Assembly (NCBI GenBank): GCA_963718605.1
Contig: OY970363.1
Coordinates: 992,001 to 1,056,000 of the forward strand
Source of the DNA: JACCXE01 sp963718605
Lineage (GTDB): Bacteria; Actinomycetota; Acidimicrobiia; Acidimicrobiales; JACCXE01
Direction: 5' to 3'
DNA length: 64,000 bases
Shown piece by piece: positions 35,572-44,709 of the stretch (position 1 is its first letter; every line of letters begins with the position of its first letter). The notes beneath the pieces were generated by a model that ran no database searches, was not told the origin of the DNA, and worked only from the letters and a program-made list of their open reading frames with translations. Made by a program: the position numbers and the translations under genes.

Positions 35572-36542
35572 GCGAACGACCGGCCGTCGACGTCGGCGTC
35601 GTCACATGGAACACGCGCGACCTAACGGTCAGCGCGCTGCGCAAACTGCTCGACGCCGACCACGGCGTGGACATCACGCTGTACGTGCGCGACAACGGTT
35701 CCACCGACGGCACCGCGGAGGCAATCGCTCGGTCAGTCCCCGAAGCCAACCTGGAGGTCGGCGCGAACGTGGGCTTCGGCGCCGGCATGAACACGCTCAT
35801 CGCTCGCAGCGCGAACCCGTGGTTCTTCTGCCTCAACTCCGACGCCTGGCCCGAGGCCGGCACGCTCGCGACCCTGGTCGCGGCGGCGGAGGGGCACCCC
35901 CGCGCCGCGGCGGTCGCGCCGCGGCTCGAATCACCTGACGGCCAACTCGAGTTCTCGACGCACCCGTTTCCGAGCCCGCGGGTCGCCGCGGTGGTGAACC
36001 TCGGCCTTCACCGCGCGCTGAGCGCGCGCCGCAAGGCCGACCTGCTGCTGGACGGGTGGTGGCGCCACGACGTGGCCCGCCCAGTCGACTGGGCCGTTGG
36101 CGCCGCGCTGTTGATGCGCCGGTCCGCGCTGGACGCGATCGGAGGCTTCGACGAACAGTTCTTCATGTACGCCGAGGATCTTGAGTGGGGCTGGCGGGCG
36201 CACGCCCGCGGCTACGAGACGTGGTTCGAGCCGAACACGCTGGTGCGCCATGTCGGCAACGCATCCGGGGCGCAGATGTACGACGCGGCGCGCGCCGTCG
36301 CCTACTTGCGCAACACCCACCGCTTCTACGCGCAGACCCATGGGCGGGCGTCAGCGCTGACATTTCGCGCGCTGGAAGCGGTTGGCTCGGCTGGTCAGTG
36401 GCTACGCCACCGCCGCCGGGGCGAGCGGCACGAGGCCGGCGCGTGGAAGCAGCGGACGATGGTGCACCTACGCCCCGTCAGCGGAGCCGACGGGCCGCCT
36501 TCGAGTCGCCCAGACGCCGGGCCAGCGTCGACCGCGCACTAG
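35550..36542 (+). CDS. GT2 glycosyltransferase (rhamnosyltransferase-like)
   Basis: A 330-residue GT2 of the WbbL/rhamnosyltransferase-like type: VGVVTWNTRDLTVSALRKLL, VRDNGSTDGTAEAI, NVGFGAGMNTLIARS, WFFCLNSDAWPEAGTL, VDWAVGAALLMRRSALDAIG and FFMYAEDLEWGWRAHARGYE. No membrane helix. The start at GTG 35550 overlaps the SGNH gene by 22 nt; an in-frame TTG a few codons later is possible. The last 65 nt overlap the convergent GT2-methyltransferase gene. Confidence 0.9.
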   Translation: MDRQLALSERPAVDVGVVTWNTRDLTVSALRKLLDADHGVDITLYVRDNGSTDGTAEAIARSVPEANLEVGANVGFGAGMNTLIARSANPWFFCLNSDAWPEAGTLATLVAAAEGHPRAAAVAPRLESPDGQLEFSTHPFPSPRVAAVVNLGLHRALSARRKADLLLDGWWRHDVARPVDWAVGAALLMRRSALDAIGGFDEQFFMYAEDLEWGWRAHARGYETWFEPNTLVRHVGNASGAQMYDAARAVAYLRNTHRFYAQTHGRASALTFRALEAVGSAGQWLRHRRRGERHEAGAWKQRTMVHLRPVSGADGPPSSRPDAGPASTAH

Positions 36543-38145
36543 CGACGGCGCCCGGCGCACGCCGGGATCGGTAGATCACAAGGTGGCTGCGGTCGTGGTA
36601 CTTGCGGTACCGGAGGAGGCCTTTCTGTTGGGCGTGGTCGAGCAACGCGTCGATCGGCAGCGGCCGGTGCATGTGTACGTCCTGCGGGTTCTGTTCGAGG
36701 AAGTTCACGGCCACGATGTCGGCGCGTTCCTCGAGTTGCGCAAGAAAGCCGAACGGGTCGTCGACGTGTTCGACCACGTCGAAGCTGTAGACCGCATCGA
36801 AGCCGGCGGTCACGAACCGGTCCACGTCGAATACATCGGCCACGTCCGTTAGCCCCCGCCGATCCAGACGCCACTTCAAGTACTTGGTCGACGGGTTGTC
36901 GTAGTCCGCGAACGCGACGCGATAACCCTGATCGATCAGGCGCAGACCGTCGGTGCCAATGCCACAGCCGTAGTCGAGCACGCGCGCGCCGGGCCGAAGG
37001 AAGGCGCGGAGGTCTTCGAAGTACGGCACCTTCGTGTCCCACATCCCGAACGCGGTGAGGTCGTACAGGTACATGTCCGAGGTGCGGTAGAAGTCGGCTT
37101 CGTCGTGAGCGAGGTGCTCCTCGGCTTCGACGTGGTGGGTGTGGTGAACCAGACGCTGCTCGTCGAAGGCATCGCCGAGGTACTCACGCAGTTCGTCGAG
37201 GCCGGCGAATCCGTCCCACTTCCACAGAAACCGCGGCGCCAGCTTTTGGTGCATCCGCGTGTTGGCTCGGCCCCGAAGCGCGCGGCGCAGCGCACGCGCC
37301 CCCGGAACCTTCGCGGCTGCCTCGTCGGAGATGAGATCCGCGACGCGCGGCCACACCGCGCTCCGGGGCTTGGCCTGCGCGGCGTCGACCATGCGCTGAC
37401 GAAACCAGGGCTGGAACCACGGATGCTTGGCCTGCATCATCCGCTCACCGACCACTATGCCGTCGAACCGCCGCTCGAGGGCCGCCCAGTCGTACGCGTG
37501 CAAGTGCTGCACACGCGCGGTCGGTTCGTACCGCAAGCGCATGCCTTGCTGTTGGAGGCGCCAGCCCATATCGAGGTCTTCGTAGTAGTAGACAAAGTCC
37601 GGGTCGAAGCCGCCGGCCGCCTCATAAAGCGACCGGCGTAGCGACACGTTGCACGAGAAGAACCGGCCGAAGCCGGCATCCTGCGACGGGTCGATCAAGT
37701 GAAAGTCGAACTGCGTGCCCGACCAGTCCATCCAGCGCTGAATGCGATTGGCCGCGGCCTCGGGATGCCAGTCGACGTGACCCAGCACGGCGACGTGGTC
37801 GTCGTTGAAGCGGTTGTGCGAGGCCAGGTGGCGCTCGATCAACTCGGGCGTCGGCACCATGTCGTCGCCCAGCAACAGGATCAGCGCGCGATCCGTCGCC
37901 GCCACCCCGGTATTGCGCGCGACGCCGGGCCCGCCGTGGCGTTGCGTAAGCACGCGCACCCCGGCGCGTTGCGTGAGCTGATCCGGCACGGACTCGTCGT
38001 CACCGTCGACGACCACGATGACGTCGAACCCATGGACGGTCTGGGCGTCAAGCCCGTCAAGCGTGCGGCCGAGGATGTCCCAACGATGCAGCGTCGGAAT
38101 GACGACAGTCAGATCCTCGGGCGTGAACGCCGAATCGTTCGTCAC
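36478..38145 (-). CDS. Bifunctional GT2 glycosyltransferase-SAM methyltransferase fusion
   Basis: A 555-residue protein. Residues ~10-280 are a GT2: LTVVIPTLHRWDILGRTLDG, VIVVVDGDDESVPDQL, ILLLGDDMVPTPELIERHL, GFGRFFSCNVSLRRSLYEAA, YYYEDLDMGWRLQQQGMRLR. Residues ~375-520 are a class I methyltransferase: GARVLDYGCGIGTDGLRLID (SAM loop), FADYDNPSTKYL, AVYSFDVVEHVDDPFGFLAQ. A ~90-residue linker lies between. The fusion suggests that the sugar it adds, or the growing chain end, is methylated in the same complex. It overlaps the GT2 on the other strand by 65 nt. Confidence 0.9.
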   Translation of the reverse strand: MTNDSAFTPEDLTVVIPTLHRWDILGRTLDGLDAQTVHGFDVIVVVDGDDESVPDQLTQRAGVRVLTQRHGGPGVARNTGVAATDRALILLLGDDMVPTPELIERHLASHNRFNDDHVAVLGHVDWHPEAAANRIQRWMDWSGTQFDFHLIDPSQDAGFGRFFSCNVSLRRSLYEAAGGFDPDFVYYYEDLDMGWRLQQQGMRLRYEPTARVQHLHAYDWAALERRFDGIVVGERMMQAKHPWFQPWFRQRMVDAAQAKPRSAVWPRVADLISDEAAAKVPGARALRRALRGRANTRMHQKLAPRFLWKWDGFAGLDELREYLGDAFDEQRLVHHTHHVEAEEHLAHDEADFYRTSDMYLYDLTAFGMWDTKVPYFEDLRAFLRPGARVLDYGCGIGTDGLRLIDQGYRVAFADYDNPSTKYLKWRLDRRGLTDVADVFDVDRFVTAGFDAVYSFDVVEHVDDPFGFLAQLEERADIVAVNFLEQNPQDVHMHRPLPIDALLDHAQQKGLLRYRKYHDRSHLVIYRSRRAPGAVASARSTLARRLGDSKAARRLR

Positions 38146-38195
38146 GAACGGCCGCGGTGGGGCGAGCGCAGCGAGGGGCCCCGCCTAGCGGAGGA

Positions 38196-38219
38196 GGCCG
38201 GGCCTGCGGGGGCCCGGCC
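38196..38219. terminator. GC-rich inverted repeat, possible terminator
   Basis: Perfect 9-bp inverted repeat GGCCGGGCC/GGCCCGGCC with a 6-nt loop, 7 nt past the stop of the minus-strand acyltransferase gene and before the fusion gene. There is no T-run after it on the minus strand, so termination would be of the tractless type common in high-GC genomes. Confidence 0.45.
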
Positions 38220-38226
38220 GGGAAAA

Positions 38227-38808
38227 TTAGTCACCGAAGTATTCGATGACTTTCGCGGGGGCGCCGACGGCCAACGAATACGCGGGGATGGGCTCGGTCA
38301 CGACGGAGCCGGCGCCGATGAAGGCGCGCTCGCCGATGTCGGCGAGCACGGTGGACTTGGCCATCACGCTGGCGCCATCGCCGATGGTGATCGGGCGGAA
38401 GTCAAAGCCCTGCTGTTGCATCGGCTTGTCCGGGTCGCGGAACCGGTGGCTGCCGTCGACGAGCAACACGCCCTCGGCAAACGTGCAGCCGCGGCCGATC
38501 GTGATCTGCGTCGAGCACTGGATCACCACGCCGTAGGTGAACACGGTGAGATCACCGATCTCGACCTTGCCATCGCCGCTTATCTCGCAGGTGAAGTCGC
38601 GACGGAAGTCGATGGCTTGTCCGGCGCGGAATGTGCCCGCGCCGGGGATGTCGAGATGAAAGCCGGGCCCCACGCGGCAGTGCGGACCGAAGGACACGTC
38701 TGCGTGCACATGCGTGGCGCGGATGCCGAGCTGGCGCGCCGTGGATCCGAGGCGCGGCAGCGTGCGGTAGCGCAGGTGCCAAGGCGCGCGAGCAAGGCGG
38801 GACGACAC
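38227..38808 (-). CDS. Left-handed beta-helix acyltransferase (hexapeptide repeat)
   Basis: A 193-residue trimeric-type acetyltransferase of the WcaF/DapH-like group. Hexapeptide repeats run from about 45 to the end (FTCEISGDGKVEIGDLTVF, ITIGRGCTFAEGVLLVDGSH, ITIGDGASVMAKSTVLADIG, AFIGAGSVVTEPIPAYSLAV), closing with the typical GAPAKVIEYFGD. His in VDGSHRFRD is the likely catalytic base. It probably O-acetylates a sugar of the polysaccharide. Confidence 0.88.
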   Translation of the reverse strand: MSSRLARAPWHLRYRTLPRLGSTARQLGIRATHVHADVSFGPHCRVGPGFHLDIPGAGTFRAGQAIDFRRDFTCEISGDGKVEIGDLTVFTYGVVIQCSTQITIGRGCTFAEGVLLVDGSHRFRDPDKPMQQQGFDFRPITIGDGASVMAKSTVLADIGERAFIGAGSVVTEPIPAYSLAVGAPAKVIEYFGD

Positions 38809-38846
38809 AGGTCAAGGCTAGTTGTGGCACCGCTACCCTCCCCGCA

Positions 38847-39650
38847 GTGCCGAACGACGATCTCCCCCCGCCGATCGTCTCGCCCGACCTCTACGACGAG
38901 GACTACTTCAGTCACGCGTGTGGCGGGTCGGAGGTATGGCGCGAGTCGGGCGGCACCAAGGCGGACGGGATCTACCCCGGCTCCCTCACGCGGGCGCGTT
39001 TGCAGCCGGGCGAAGTGGTCGTCGACATCGGCACCGGGCGCGGCGAGCTGCTGGCGGTCGCGGTGAAGATGGGGGCGGCGCGCGCCATCGGGGTGGAGTA
39101 CGCCGCCGCCGCGGTTGCGATGGCGCATCGCACGCTGGAGGCGCACGCGGTCACCGGGCGCGCCGAGGTGATCCTGGCCGACGCGCGGTCGCTACCGGTC
39201 GACGACGAAACGGCTGACCTGGTCACGCTGCTCGACGTGGTCGAACATCTCGCGCCCAGCGAACTCGCCGCGACATTGCGCGAAGCGCGGCGCGTCATGA
39301 AGCCGGGCGGGCGCATCCTCATCCACACCTTTCCAACGCGCACCATCTACGACTGGACGTATCGCTGGCAGCGCGCGCTGTCGCCGCGGAAACGCCGGAC
39401 ATGGCCCGCGCAACCGCGCAACGAATACGAGCTGACGATGCACGTAAACGAACAGACGGTGTGGTCGCTGCGCCAGGCGTTGAAGGCCGCAGGTTTTCGC
39501 GACGTGAAGAGTGAGCTGGGCGAGTGGGTCTACACGTCAATGCTGCCGGACCAACGCGCCGGGCGGCTCTACCGCCTGCTCGCGAAGGTGCCGATCACCC
39601 CGATCCGGGCGTTAGGCGTCAGCAACCTTTGGGGCAGCGCGACGCGCTGA
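38847..39650 (+). CDS. Class I SAM-dependent methyltransferase
   Basis: A 267-residue methyltransferase: VVVDIGTGRGELLAVAVKMG (motif I), GVEYAAAAVAMAHRTL, AEVILADARSLPVDDETADL, LLDVVEHLAPSELAATLREA and MKPGGRILIHTFPTRTIYDW. The GTG at 38847 is chosen because the upstream codons in this frame are antisense to the acyltransferase gene. The 3' end overlaps the next acyltransferase gene by 39 nt. The substrate is presumably a glycan or sugar. Confidence 0.88.
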   Translation: MPNDDLPPPIVSPDLYDEDYFSHACGGSEVWRESGGTKADGIYPGSLTRARLQPGEVVVDIGTGRGELLAVAVKMGAARAIGVEYAAAAVAMAHRTLEAHAVTGRAEVILADARSLPVDDETADLVTLLDVVEHLAPSELAATLREARRVMKPGGRILIHTFPTRTIYDWTYRWQRALSPRKRRTWPAQPRNEYELTMHVNEQTVWSLRQALKAAGFRDVKSELGEWVYTSMLPDQRAGRLYRLLAKVPITPIRALGVSNLWGSATR

Positions 39651-40265
39651 CGCCAGCCGCTTCGCGTCTTCCAGTTTCGTGGGCGTCACTTGGCCGACCA
39701 CCCGCGCGGGAGCGCCGACCGCGATCGACCCGTCGGGGATCGTGCCTTTGACCACGGAGTTCGCCCCGATGATGCAGCCCGCGCCGATGTTCGACCCGCG
39801 CAGCACCGACACCCGTTCGCCGATCCACGTGCCGGCGCCGATGCGCACCGGCGCGGTGACGATCGGCGAGTGCATCACCGACACCGCACCTTCGGTGATG
39901 GTGTGGTCGGTGTCGATCACGGTCGAATAGGCCGACAACACCACGCCCTCTTCGAGCACGATCGATTCCGCGGCCGCGATCGTGCAATGCGGACGGATCG
40001 AGCAGTTGTCACCGATCGTGATCACTGGCGCCGGGAGGTTCTCGGCCGCCGTCTCCACCGACAGCCACACGCCGTGAAGGATCAACACGTTCTTGCCGAT
40101 CGCGATCTGGCGCGGCGCGTGGATCCACATCGGCTTGTGAATAATCGACGCCAGCCCGAACGCATGGAATCGCCGCACGCGCCACGGCCGAATGAGCCGC
40201 GCTCGCCACGCGACGCGCTTCAGGGGCTCGTTCACCCAGCTGCGAGCCCACGTCCGTGCGCTCAT
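39612..40265 (-). CDS. Left-handed beta-helix acyltransferase
   Basis: A 217-residue hexapeptide-repeat acyltransferase: IAIGKNVLILHGVWLSVETA, VITIGDNCSIRPHCTIAAAE, IVLEEGVVLSAYSTVIDTDH (candidate catalytic His), VRIGAGTWIGERVSVLRGSN and CIIGANSVVKGTIPDGSIAV, followed by GAPARVVG. Its start overlaps the wzt stop by 4 nt, so it is the third gene of a wzm-wzt-acyltransferase operon and probably modifies the exported glycan. Confidence 0.9.
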   Translation of the reverse strand: MSARTWARSWVNEPLKRVAWRARLIRPWRVRRFHAFGLASIIHKPMWIHAPRQIAIGKNVLILHGVWLSVETAAENLPAPVITIGDNCSIRPHCTIAAAESIVLEEGVVLSAYSTVIDTDHTITEGAVSVMHSPIVTAPVRIGAGTWIGERVSVLRGSNIGAGCIIGANSVVKGTIPDGSIAVGAPARVVGQVTPTKLEDAKRLASARRAAPKVADA

Positions 40266-41464
40266 GGCCGCGTGGGCGCGTCGTCGACCGCGAACGCCCC
40301 GCCTAGGTCGATGAGGCCTCGCACCATGTTGCGGCCGTGCGCGTAGAAGTGAATCGGTGTGCCCGCCGCGACTGTCTCGTCGAGCTCGCGGTCCACCACG
40401 CCGATCTGCGCCCTATAGGACCCGGTGGCGAGTTCTTGCGTGAGGTGGATACGCACGGTGGTGCGGTCGCCCGCTTCGAAGCTGCCGGGCCGATGGTCGT
40501 ACGAACCTTCGCCGTAAACCACCGCGCCGCGTTCACTCGTGATGCTGAACGCAAACACGGGATCCTTCATGGCCGCAGCGAAGGACACCTCGGCGACGAA
40601 CGTCAACTCGTCGCCCGGCTCGGCGTACGCGTGCTCGGTGCCGGCGGAGTCCACGAGCGACCACGACTCCACCTTGGCTACGCCGCGGCCGAAGCCCGCT
40701 TCGTCGTCGTCCTCCACATCAAGGTCACGAGTCTCGCCCATCATCTGGTGGAACAGCGACACCGCGTCGGAGGTCGGGCCGGTAAAGCGTTGCTCGCCGA
40801 GATGCAGCACCATCGTGCGGTCGCACATGCGCCGGATCGCATTGAGGTTGTGGCTCACGACGACGACCGTCGCCCCCGAATTGCGGATCTCGGTCATCTT
40901 GTCGAAGCACTTCATCTGAAACGCCATGTCGCCGACGGCGAGGATCTCGTCGATCAACAAGACACTCGGATTCACGTTGATCGCAACCGCGAAACCGAGG
41001 CGTACGAACATGCCGGACGAATAGAACTTCACCGGCGTGTCGATGAATGGGCCGATGTCGGCGAAGTCGACGATTTCGTCGAAGCGTTCGTCCACTTCGC
41101 GCCGGCTCAAGCCCAGGATCGCGGCGTTGACGTAGACGTTCTCACGGCCCGTGAGCTCAGGGTGGAACCCGACGCCAACCGAAATCAGCGGCGCGACCTT
41201 GCCCCGCACCTGCACGCGGCCTTCGGTGGGCGCGGTCACGCCCGCCAGCATTTGCAGCAGCGTGGACTTGCCCGAACCGTTGCGGCCGATCACGCCGACG
41301 CACTCGCCCGGGGCGACCTCAAAGCTCACGTGGCGGACCGCCCACAAGGTCGAGCGCGTGGTGCGGGCGCGGAAACGCAGAGCGGCCGACACCAGCATGG
41401 GCGCGTCCTCGAACTTCGTGTACAACTTGCCCGCGTCCGACAGCGTGATGAGCGGCTCGGCCAT
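40262..41464 (-). CDS. wzt: Polysaccharide ABC exporter ATPase with C-terminal glycan-binding domain (Wzt type)
   Basis: A 400-residue ATPase. Walker A GRNGSGKSTLLQML, signature YSSGMFVRLGFAVA, Walker B VLLIDEILAVGD and the switch His in VVVVSHNLNAI lie in residues ~1-250. Residues ~265-395 form a beta-sandwich (LTFVAEVSFAAAMKDPVFAF; SYRAQIGVVDRELDETVAAG) like the Wzt domain that recognises the modified, non-reducing end of the finished chain. This implies that export depends on a terminal modification, for which the methyltransferases of this island are candidates. Confidence 0.93.
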   Translation of the reverse strand: MAEPLITLSDAGKLYTKFEDAPMLVSAALRFRARTTRSTLWAVRHVSFEVAPGECVGVIGRNGSGKSTLLQMLAGVTAPTEGRVQVRGKVAPLISVGVGFHPELTGRENVYVNAAILGLSRREVDERFDEIVDFADIGPFIDTPVKFYSSGMFVRLGFAVAINVNPSVLLIDEILAVGDMAFQMKCFDKMTEIRNSGATVVVVSHNLNAIRRMCDRTMVLHLGEQRFTGPTSDAVSLFHQMMGETRDLDVEDDDEAGFGRGVAKVESWSLVDSAGTEHAYAEPGDELTFVAEVSFAAAMKDPVFAFSITSERGAVVYGEGSYDHRPGSFEAGDRTTVRIHLTQELATGSYRAQIGVVDRELDETVAAGTPIHFYAHGRNMVRGLIDLGGAFAVDDAPTRP

Positions 41465-41467
41465 TGG

Positions 41468-42313
41468 CTAGATCCGGTCCGCGAACAGGCGGTCATGCTT
41501 GCGGTGCAGGTGCAGCGCGACCGCGACGAGCGCGATCACCCACACACCCGTGATCGCCAACGAGGTCAACCAGTTCGGCGACGCCCCTACCGTGGCAAAC
41601 CGGAACAACTCGACCACTCCGGTCATCGGGTTGGCGCGGATGATGCCGCGCATGAAGTGGGGCAGTTGCTCTACGCGGAAGATGACCGGCGTCACGTACA
41701 GCCACACGGTGAGCGCGGCTGACACCATGAAGCGAACGTCGCGGAAGTAGACGTGCAGCGCGGAGAACACCAGCGCGAAGGCGGCACTCAGCACCGCGAC
41801 CAGCGCAACGCCGGCGACGAGGAACACGACCTCGGGCCCGAGCGACACGCCGAAGCCGAGGCACATCACGATGAGGATGCCGAGGGTGATCACCACGCTG
41901 AACAGGTTGCTGACCACGGGGATCAGCGGCAGGACCGCGCGCGGGAAATAGATGCGATTGGACAACGTGGTGTTGTCGACGATCGCGGTCGAGCCTTGCG
42001 CCAGCGTGGACGAGAAGAACGACCACGGCACCATCCCCGAGAACACGTACACGCCGTAATCGGGCGCCCGCGACTTGAGGATCTTGCCGAACACGATCGT
42101 GAGGATCGTCGCTTGCAGCAGCGGGAGGAACACGGCCCACAGCAGTCCGAACGACGTGCGGCGATAGCGCACGAAGAAGTCCTTGCGGGCCAGCACGAGG
42201 ATGAGTGACCGCGACCGCCACACGTCGCGGACCAACAGACGGGTCGGCGGCGGAGTGGCGGTGAGATCAAAGCCCTGCGCGGAGGGCAAAAGCCTCGCGG
42301 CGCTGCTGCTCAC
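41468..42313 (-). CDS. wzm: Polysaccharide ABC exporter permease (Wzm type)
   Basis: A 281-residue ABC-2 permease. A cytoplasmic N-terminus leads to six hydrophobic helices with the family features RYRRTSFGLLWAVFLPLLQA, GMVPWSFFSSTLAQGSTAIV, ILIVMCLGFGVSLGPEVVFL and RANPMTGVVELFRFATVGAS. It pairs with the ATPase 3 nt downstream to export lipid-linked glycan across the membrane. GTG 42313. It is divergent from the GT4 gene at 42323 with only 9 nt between the starts, so promoters must lie inside coding sequence or be shared. Confidence 0.92.
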   Translation of the reverse strand: MSSSAARLLPSAQGFDLTATPPPTRLLVRDVWRSRSLILVLARKDFFVRYRRTSFGLLWAVFLPLLQATILTIVFGKILKSRAPDYGVYVFSGMVPWSFFSSTLAQGSTAIVDNTTLSNRIYFPRAVLPLIPVVSNLFSVVITLGILIVMCLGFGVSLGPEVVFLVAGVALVAVLSAAFALVFSALHVYFRDVRFMVSAALTVWLYVTPVIFRVEQLPHFMRGIIRANPMTGVVELFRFATVGASPNWLTSLAITGVWVIALVAVALHLHRKHDRLFADRI

Positions 42314-42322
42314 GATCGAAGG

Positions 42323-43579
42323 ATGGCAGAATGCGCAGACGTGCGCGTACTTGCTTTAACGAACATGTACCCACCGCACTACTACGGCGGTTATGAGTTG
42401 ATTTGTCGCGACGTCATGAATCGGTTGCGCGAACGGGGCCACGCGGTACACGTGCTCACCACCGACATGCGGGTGCCTGGCGTATCCGATGACGACGACG
42501 ATGCGATCCAGCGTGACCTCCGCTTCGCGTGGGACGACCACGTGTTGCAGAGCCCGCCCGTCCCCCAGCGGCTCGCCGATGCGCGCCATAACCACCGCGC
42601 GTTGCGGCGCAGCCTTGACGCGTTCAAGCCCGACGTCGTGTCCGTGTGGAACATGGGAGCGATGAGCCTGGGCCTGCTTGAAACGCTGCGGCGCCGCGAG
42701 GTGCCCGTGGTGTTGAACCTGTGCGACGACTGGTTGATTTACGGCCCCGACCTCGATCCCTGGGCCCGGCTGTTCGTGCACCGACCCAAGGCCGTGGCCC
42801 GGCTCGCGCAGGCCGTGACCAGCGTGCCGTGCGCCCTGCCCGACCTGTCAGCCGCCACCTCCCTGTTCATCTCGCACTTCACCAAGAAGCGCGCCGTCGA
42901 TCACAGCGCTATGCCCCTCGGCCGTACCGCCACCACTTGGGCTGGCATCGACGAACGTGATTTCCCCGTGACCGACCGCGACGCGCGGCCATGGCAGTGG
43001 CGGCTGCTCGGCGTCGGCCGCGTCGACGCCCGCAAGGGCATCGACGTCGCGATTCGCGCGCTGGCACTTCTGCCCGACGCGGCGACACTGACGTGGGTGG
43101 GCGCGGGCGACGACGACGAACGGGCGCGGCTGAACGCACTGGCGTCCGAACTCGGCGTGCGCGACCGCGTCGTGTGGGATGTGCGCCGCCGCGAAGAACT
43201 GCCCGCGATCTACCGCGACGCGGATGCGTTCGTGTTTCCGTCGACCTGGTCCGAGCCGCTCGGGCTCGTTCCCATCGAAGCCATGGCCTGCGGGCTTCCG
43301 GTGGTCGGGTCCGGTACCGGCGGCTCGGGCGAATTTCTGCTCGACGGCCGGACCGCCCTCGTGCCGGCGCCGTTGGGTGACCCGGCTGCGTTCGCCGACG
43401 CGATCGCCACGTTGGCGACTGACGCGGGTTTGCGACAACGGTTGACCGAAGGCGGCCAGCGCGTCGCCTCCGAACTCACCATCGGGCGCCTCACCGACAC
43501 ACTGGAGCGTTGGCACCAAGCCGCCGCCGACCGCTACCGCGACGGCGCGCCACCCGACCGCGAGCTGCAACTCGCATGA
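42323..43579 (+). CDS. GT4 glycosyltransferase
   Basis: A 418-residue GT-B fold transferase. The N-terminal acceptor domain begins VLALTNMYPPHYYGGYELIC. The C-terminal domain has LLGVGRVDARKGIDVAIRAL and the family E-x7-E site at SEPLGLVPIEAMACGLPVVG. ATG 42323 is 9 nt from the divergent wzm start; GTG 42341 would also fit the usual N-terminus. The stop overlaps the next GT4 start (ATGA). Confidence 0.91.
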   Translation: MAECADVRVLALTNMYPPHYYGGYELICRDVMNRLRERGHAVHVLTTDMRVPGVSDDDDDAIQRDLRFAWDDHVLQSPPVPQRLADARHNHRALRRSLDAFKPDVVSVWNMGAMSLGLLETLRRREVPVVLNLCDDWLIYGPDLDPWARLFVHRPKAVARLAQAVTSVPCALPDLSAATSLFISHFTKKRAVDHSAMPLGRTATTWAGIDERDFPVTDRDARPWQWRLLGVGRVDARKGIDVAIRALALLPDAATLTWVGAGDDDERARLNALASELGVRDRVVWDVRRREELPAIYRDADAFVFPSTWSEPLGLVPIEAMACGLPVVGSGTGGSGEFLLDGRTALVPAPLGDPAAFADAIATLATDAGLRQRLTEGGQRVASELTIGRLTDTLERWHQAAADRYRDGAPPDRELQLA

Positions 43580-44709
43580 GGGACAGCCTGCGAATCCTGT
43601 TGACCCACGTGTACAGCTGGCCCGAGGTCCGGCGGGGCGGCGAGCGGTACTTGCACGAGTTGGGAGCGGCGCTACAACACGCGGGCCATCAAGTACGGAT
43701 CGTGGCCACCGGCCCCGAGGCCTACACCGACGAGGTGCTCGGAGTGCAGACGCAACGGCTCGCGCGGCGGGCCGGCAACGTGAACCGCTACCACGACCAA
43801 GCCCCGGAGGTCGCGTTCGCCCGCGACGTGCTGGTGCGCCACGCGTTCGACCGCATCGACGTGTGGCACGCCTTCGGCACGGCGGACGCAGCTGCGGCGT
43901 CGTTTCTGTCCTCGGTGCGCCGCCTGCCGAAGGTGCGCTCGGTGTACACGGATTTGGGCGGTCCGCTGCGGTCCTATCGCGCCAACCGGCCCGACCACCG
44001 GCTCTTCAAATACGCGGTCGACCACCTCGACGCGTACCTGTGCCTCAGCGAGTCGACGCGCAAGCTGCTGCAGAGCGACTACTACCGGCGCGGCCTCGTG
44101 GTCGGTGGCGGCGTCGACCTCCAGCGCTTCACGCCGACCCAAGTGCGGGCGACGGAGCCGACGATCTTGTTTATGAGCGCGATGGGCGAATCGCGCAAGA
44201 ACCTGCCGCTCCTGCTCACCGCATTCAATCTCGTGCTCAACCGTCGACCCGATGCCCGGTTGCGCCTGTCGGGCCCCGGCGATCCGTCGCCCGCCCTCGC
44301 CAATGCGACCGACGCCGTGCGCGCCGCCACCGACGTGGTCGGCGTTGGGGCCGTGGGCGACTTGCAACGTATGTACCGCGACGCGTGGGTAACCGCCTTG
44401 CCCTCGACCCGCGAAGCGTTTGGCCTGGTCCTCGTCGAGTCACTCGCGTGCGGCACGCCGATCGTGGCGGTGGCGGAAAGCGGCGGGCCCGCCGACATTG
44501 TTCGGCCCGGCATCGGCGAGCTGGCCGTGGACGAAACCGCGACCGCGCTCGCCGTCGCATGCCTCAACGCGCTCGAGCTGGCTGAACGCGACGAGACCCG
44601 CGCCGCGTGCCGGCTCGAGGCCGAGACCCACTACGGCTGGCGCGAGGCGATCGTGCCCCGCATCGAGAAGATTTACCGCGGCGAGCTGCGCGAGCGCAGC
44701 AACGCCTAG
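43576..44709 (+). CDS. GT4 glycosyltransferase
   Basis: A 377-residue GT-B transferase: ILLTHVYSWPEVRRGGERYL (glycine-rich acceptor loop), DVWHAFGTADAAAASFL, ILFMSAMGESRKNLPLLLTA and the E-x7-E motif in REAFGLVLVESLACGTPIVA. It is translationally coupled to the preceding GT4 by a 4-nt overlap, so the two probably act in succession on one chain. It overlaps the convergent FkbM gene by 4 nt. Confidence 0.91.
   Translation: MRDSLRILLTHVYSWPEVRRGGERYLHELGAALQHAGHQVRIVATGPEAYTDEVLGVQTQRLARRAGNVNRYHDQAPEVAFARDVLVRHAFDRIDVWHAFGTADAAAASFLSSVRRLPKVRSVYTDLGGPLRSYRANRPDHRLFKYAVDHLDAYLCLSESTRKLLQSDYYRRGLVVGGGVDLQRFTPTQVRATEPTILFMSAMGESRKNLPLLLTAFNLVLNRRPDARLRLSGPGDPSPALANATDAVRAATDVVGVGAVGDLQRMYRDAWVTALPSTREAFGLVLVESLACGTPIVAVAESGGPADIVRPGIGELAVDETATALAVACLNALELAERDETRAACRLEAETHYGWREAIVPRIEKIYRGELRERSNA

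Noticed and set aside
42909..43445. CRISPR-like or short-repeat signal in GC-rich glycosyltransferase genes
   Set aside because: Repeated GCG/CGC-type words come from codon bias. No evenly spaced identical repeats with unique spacers were found anywhere in the window.
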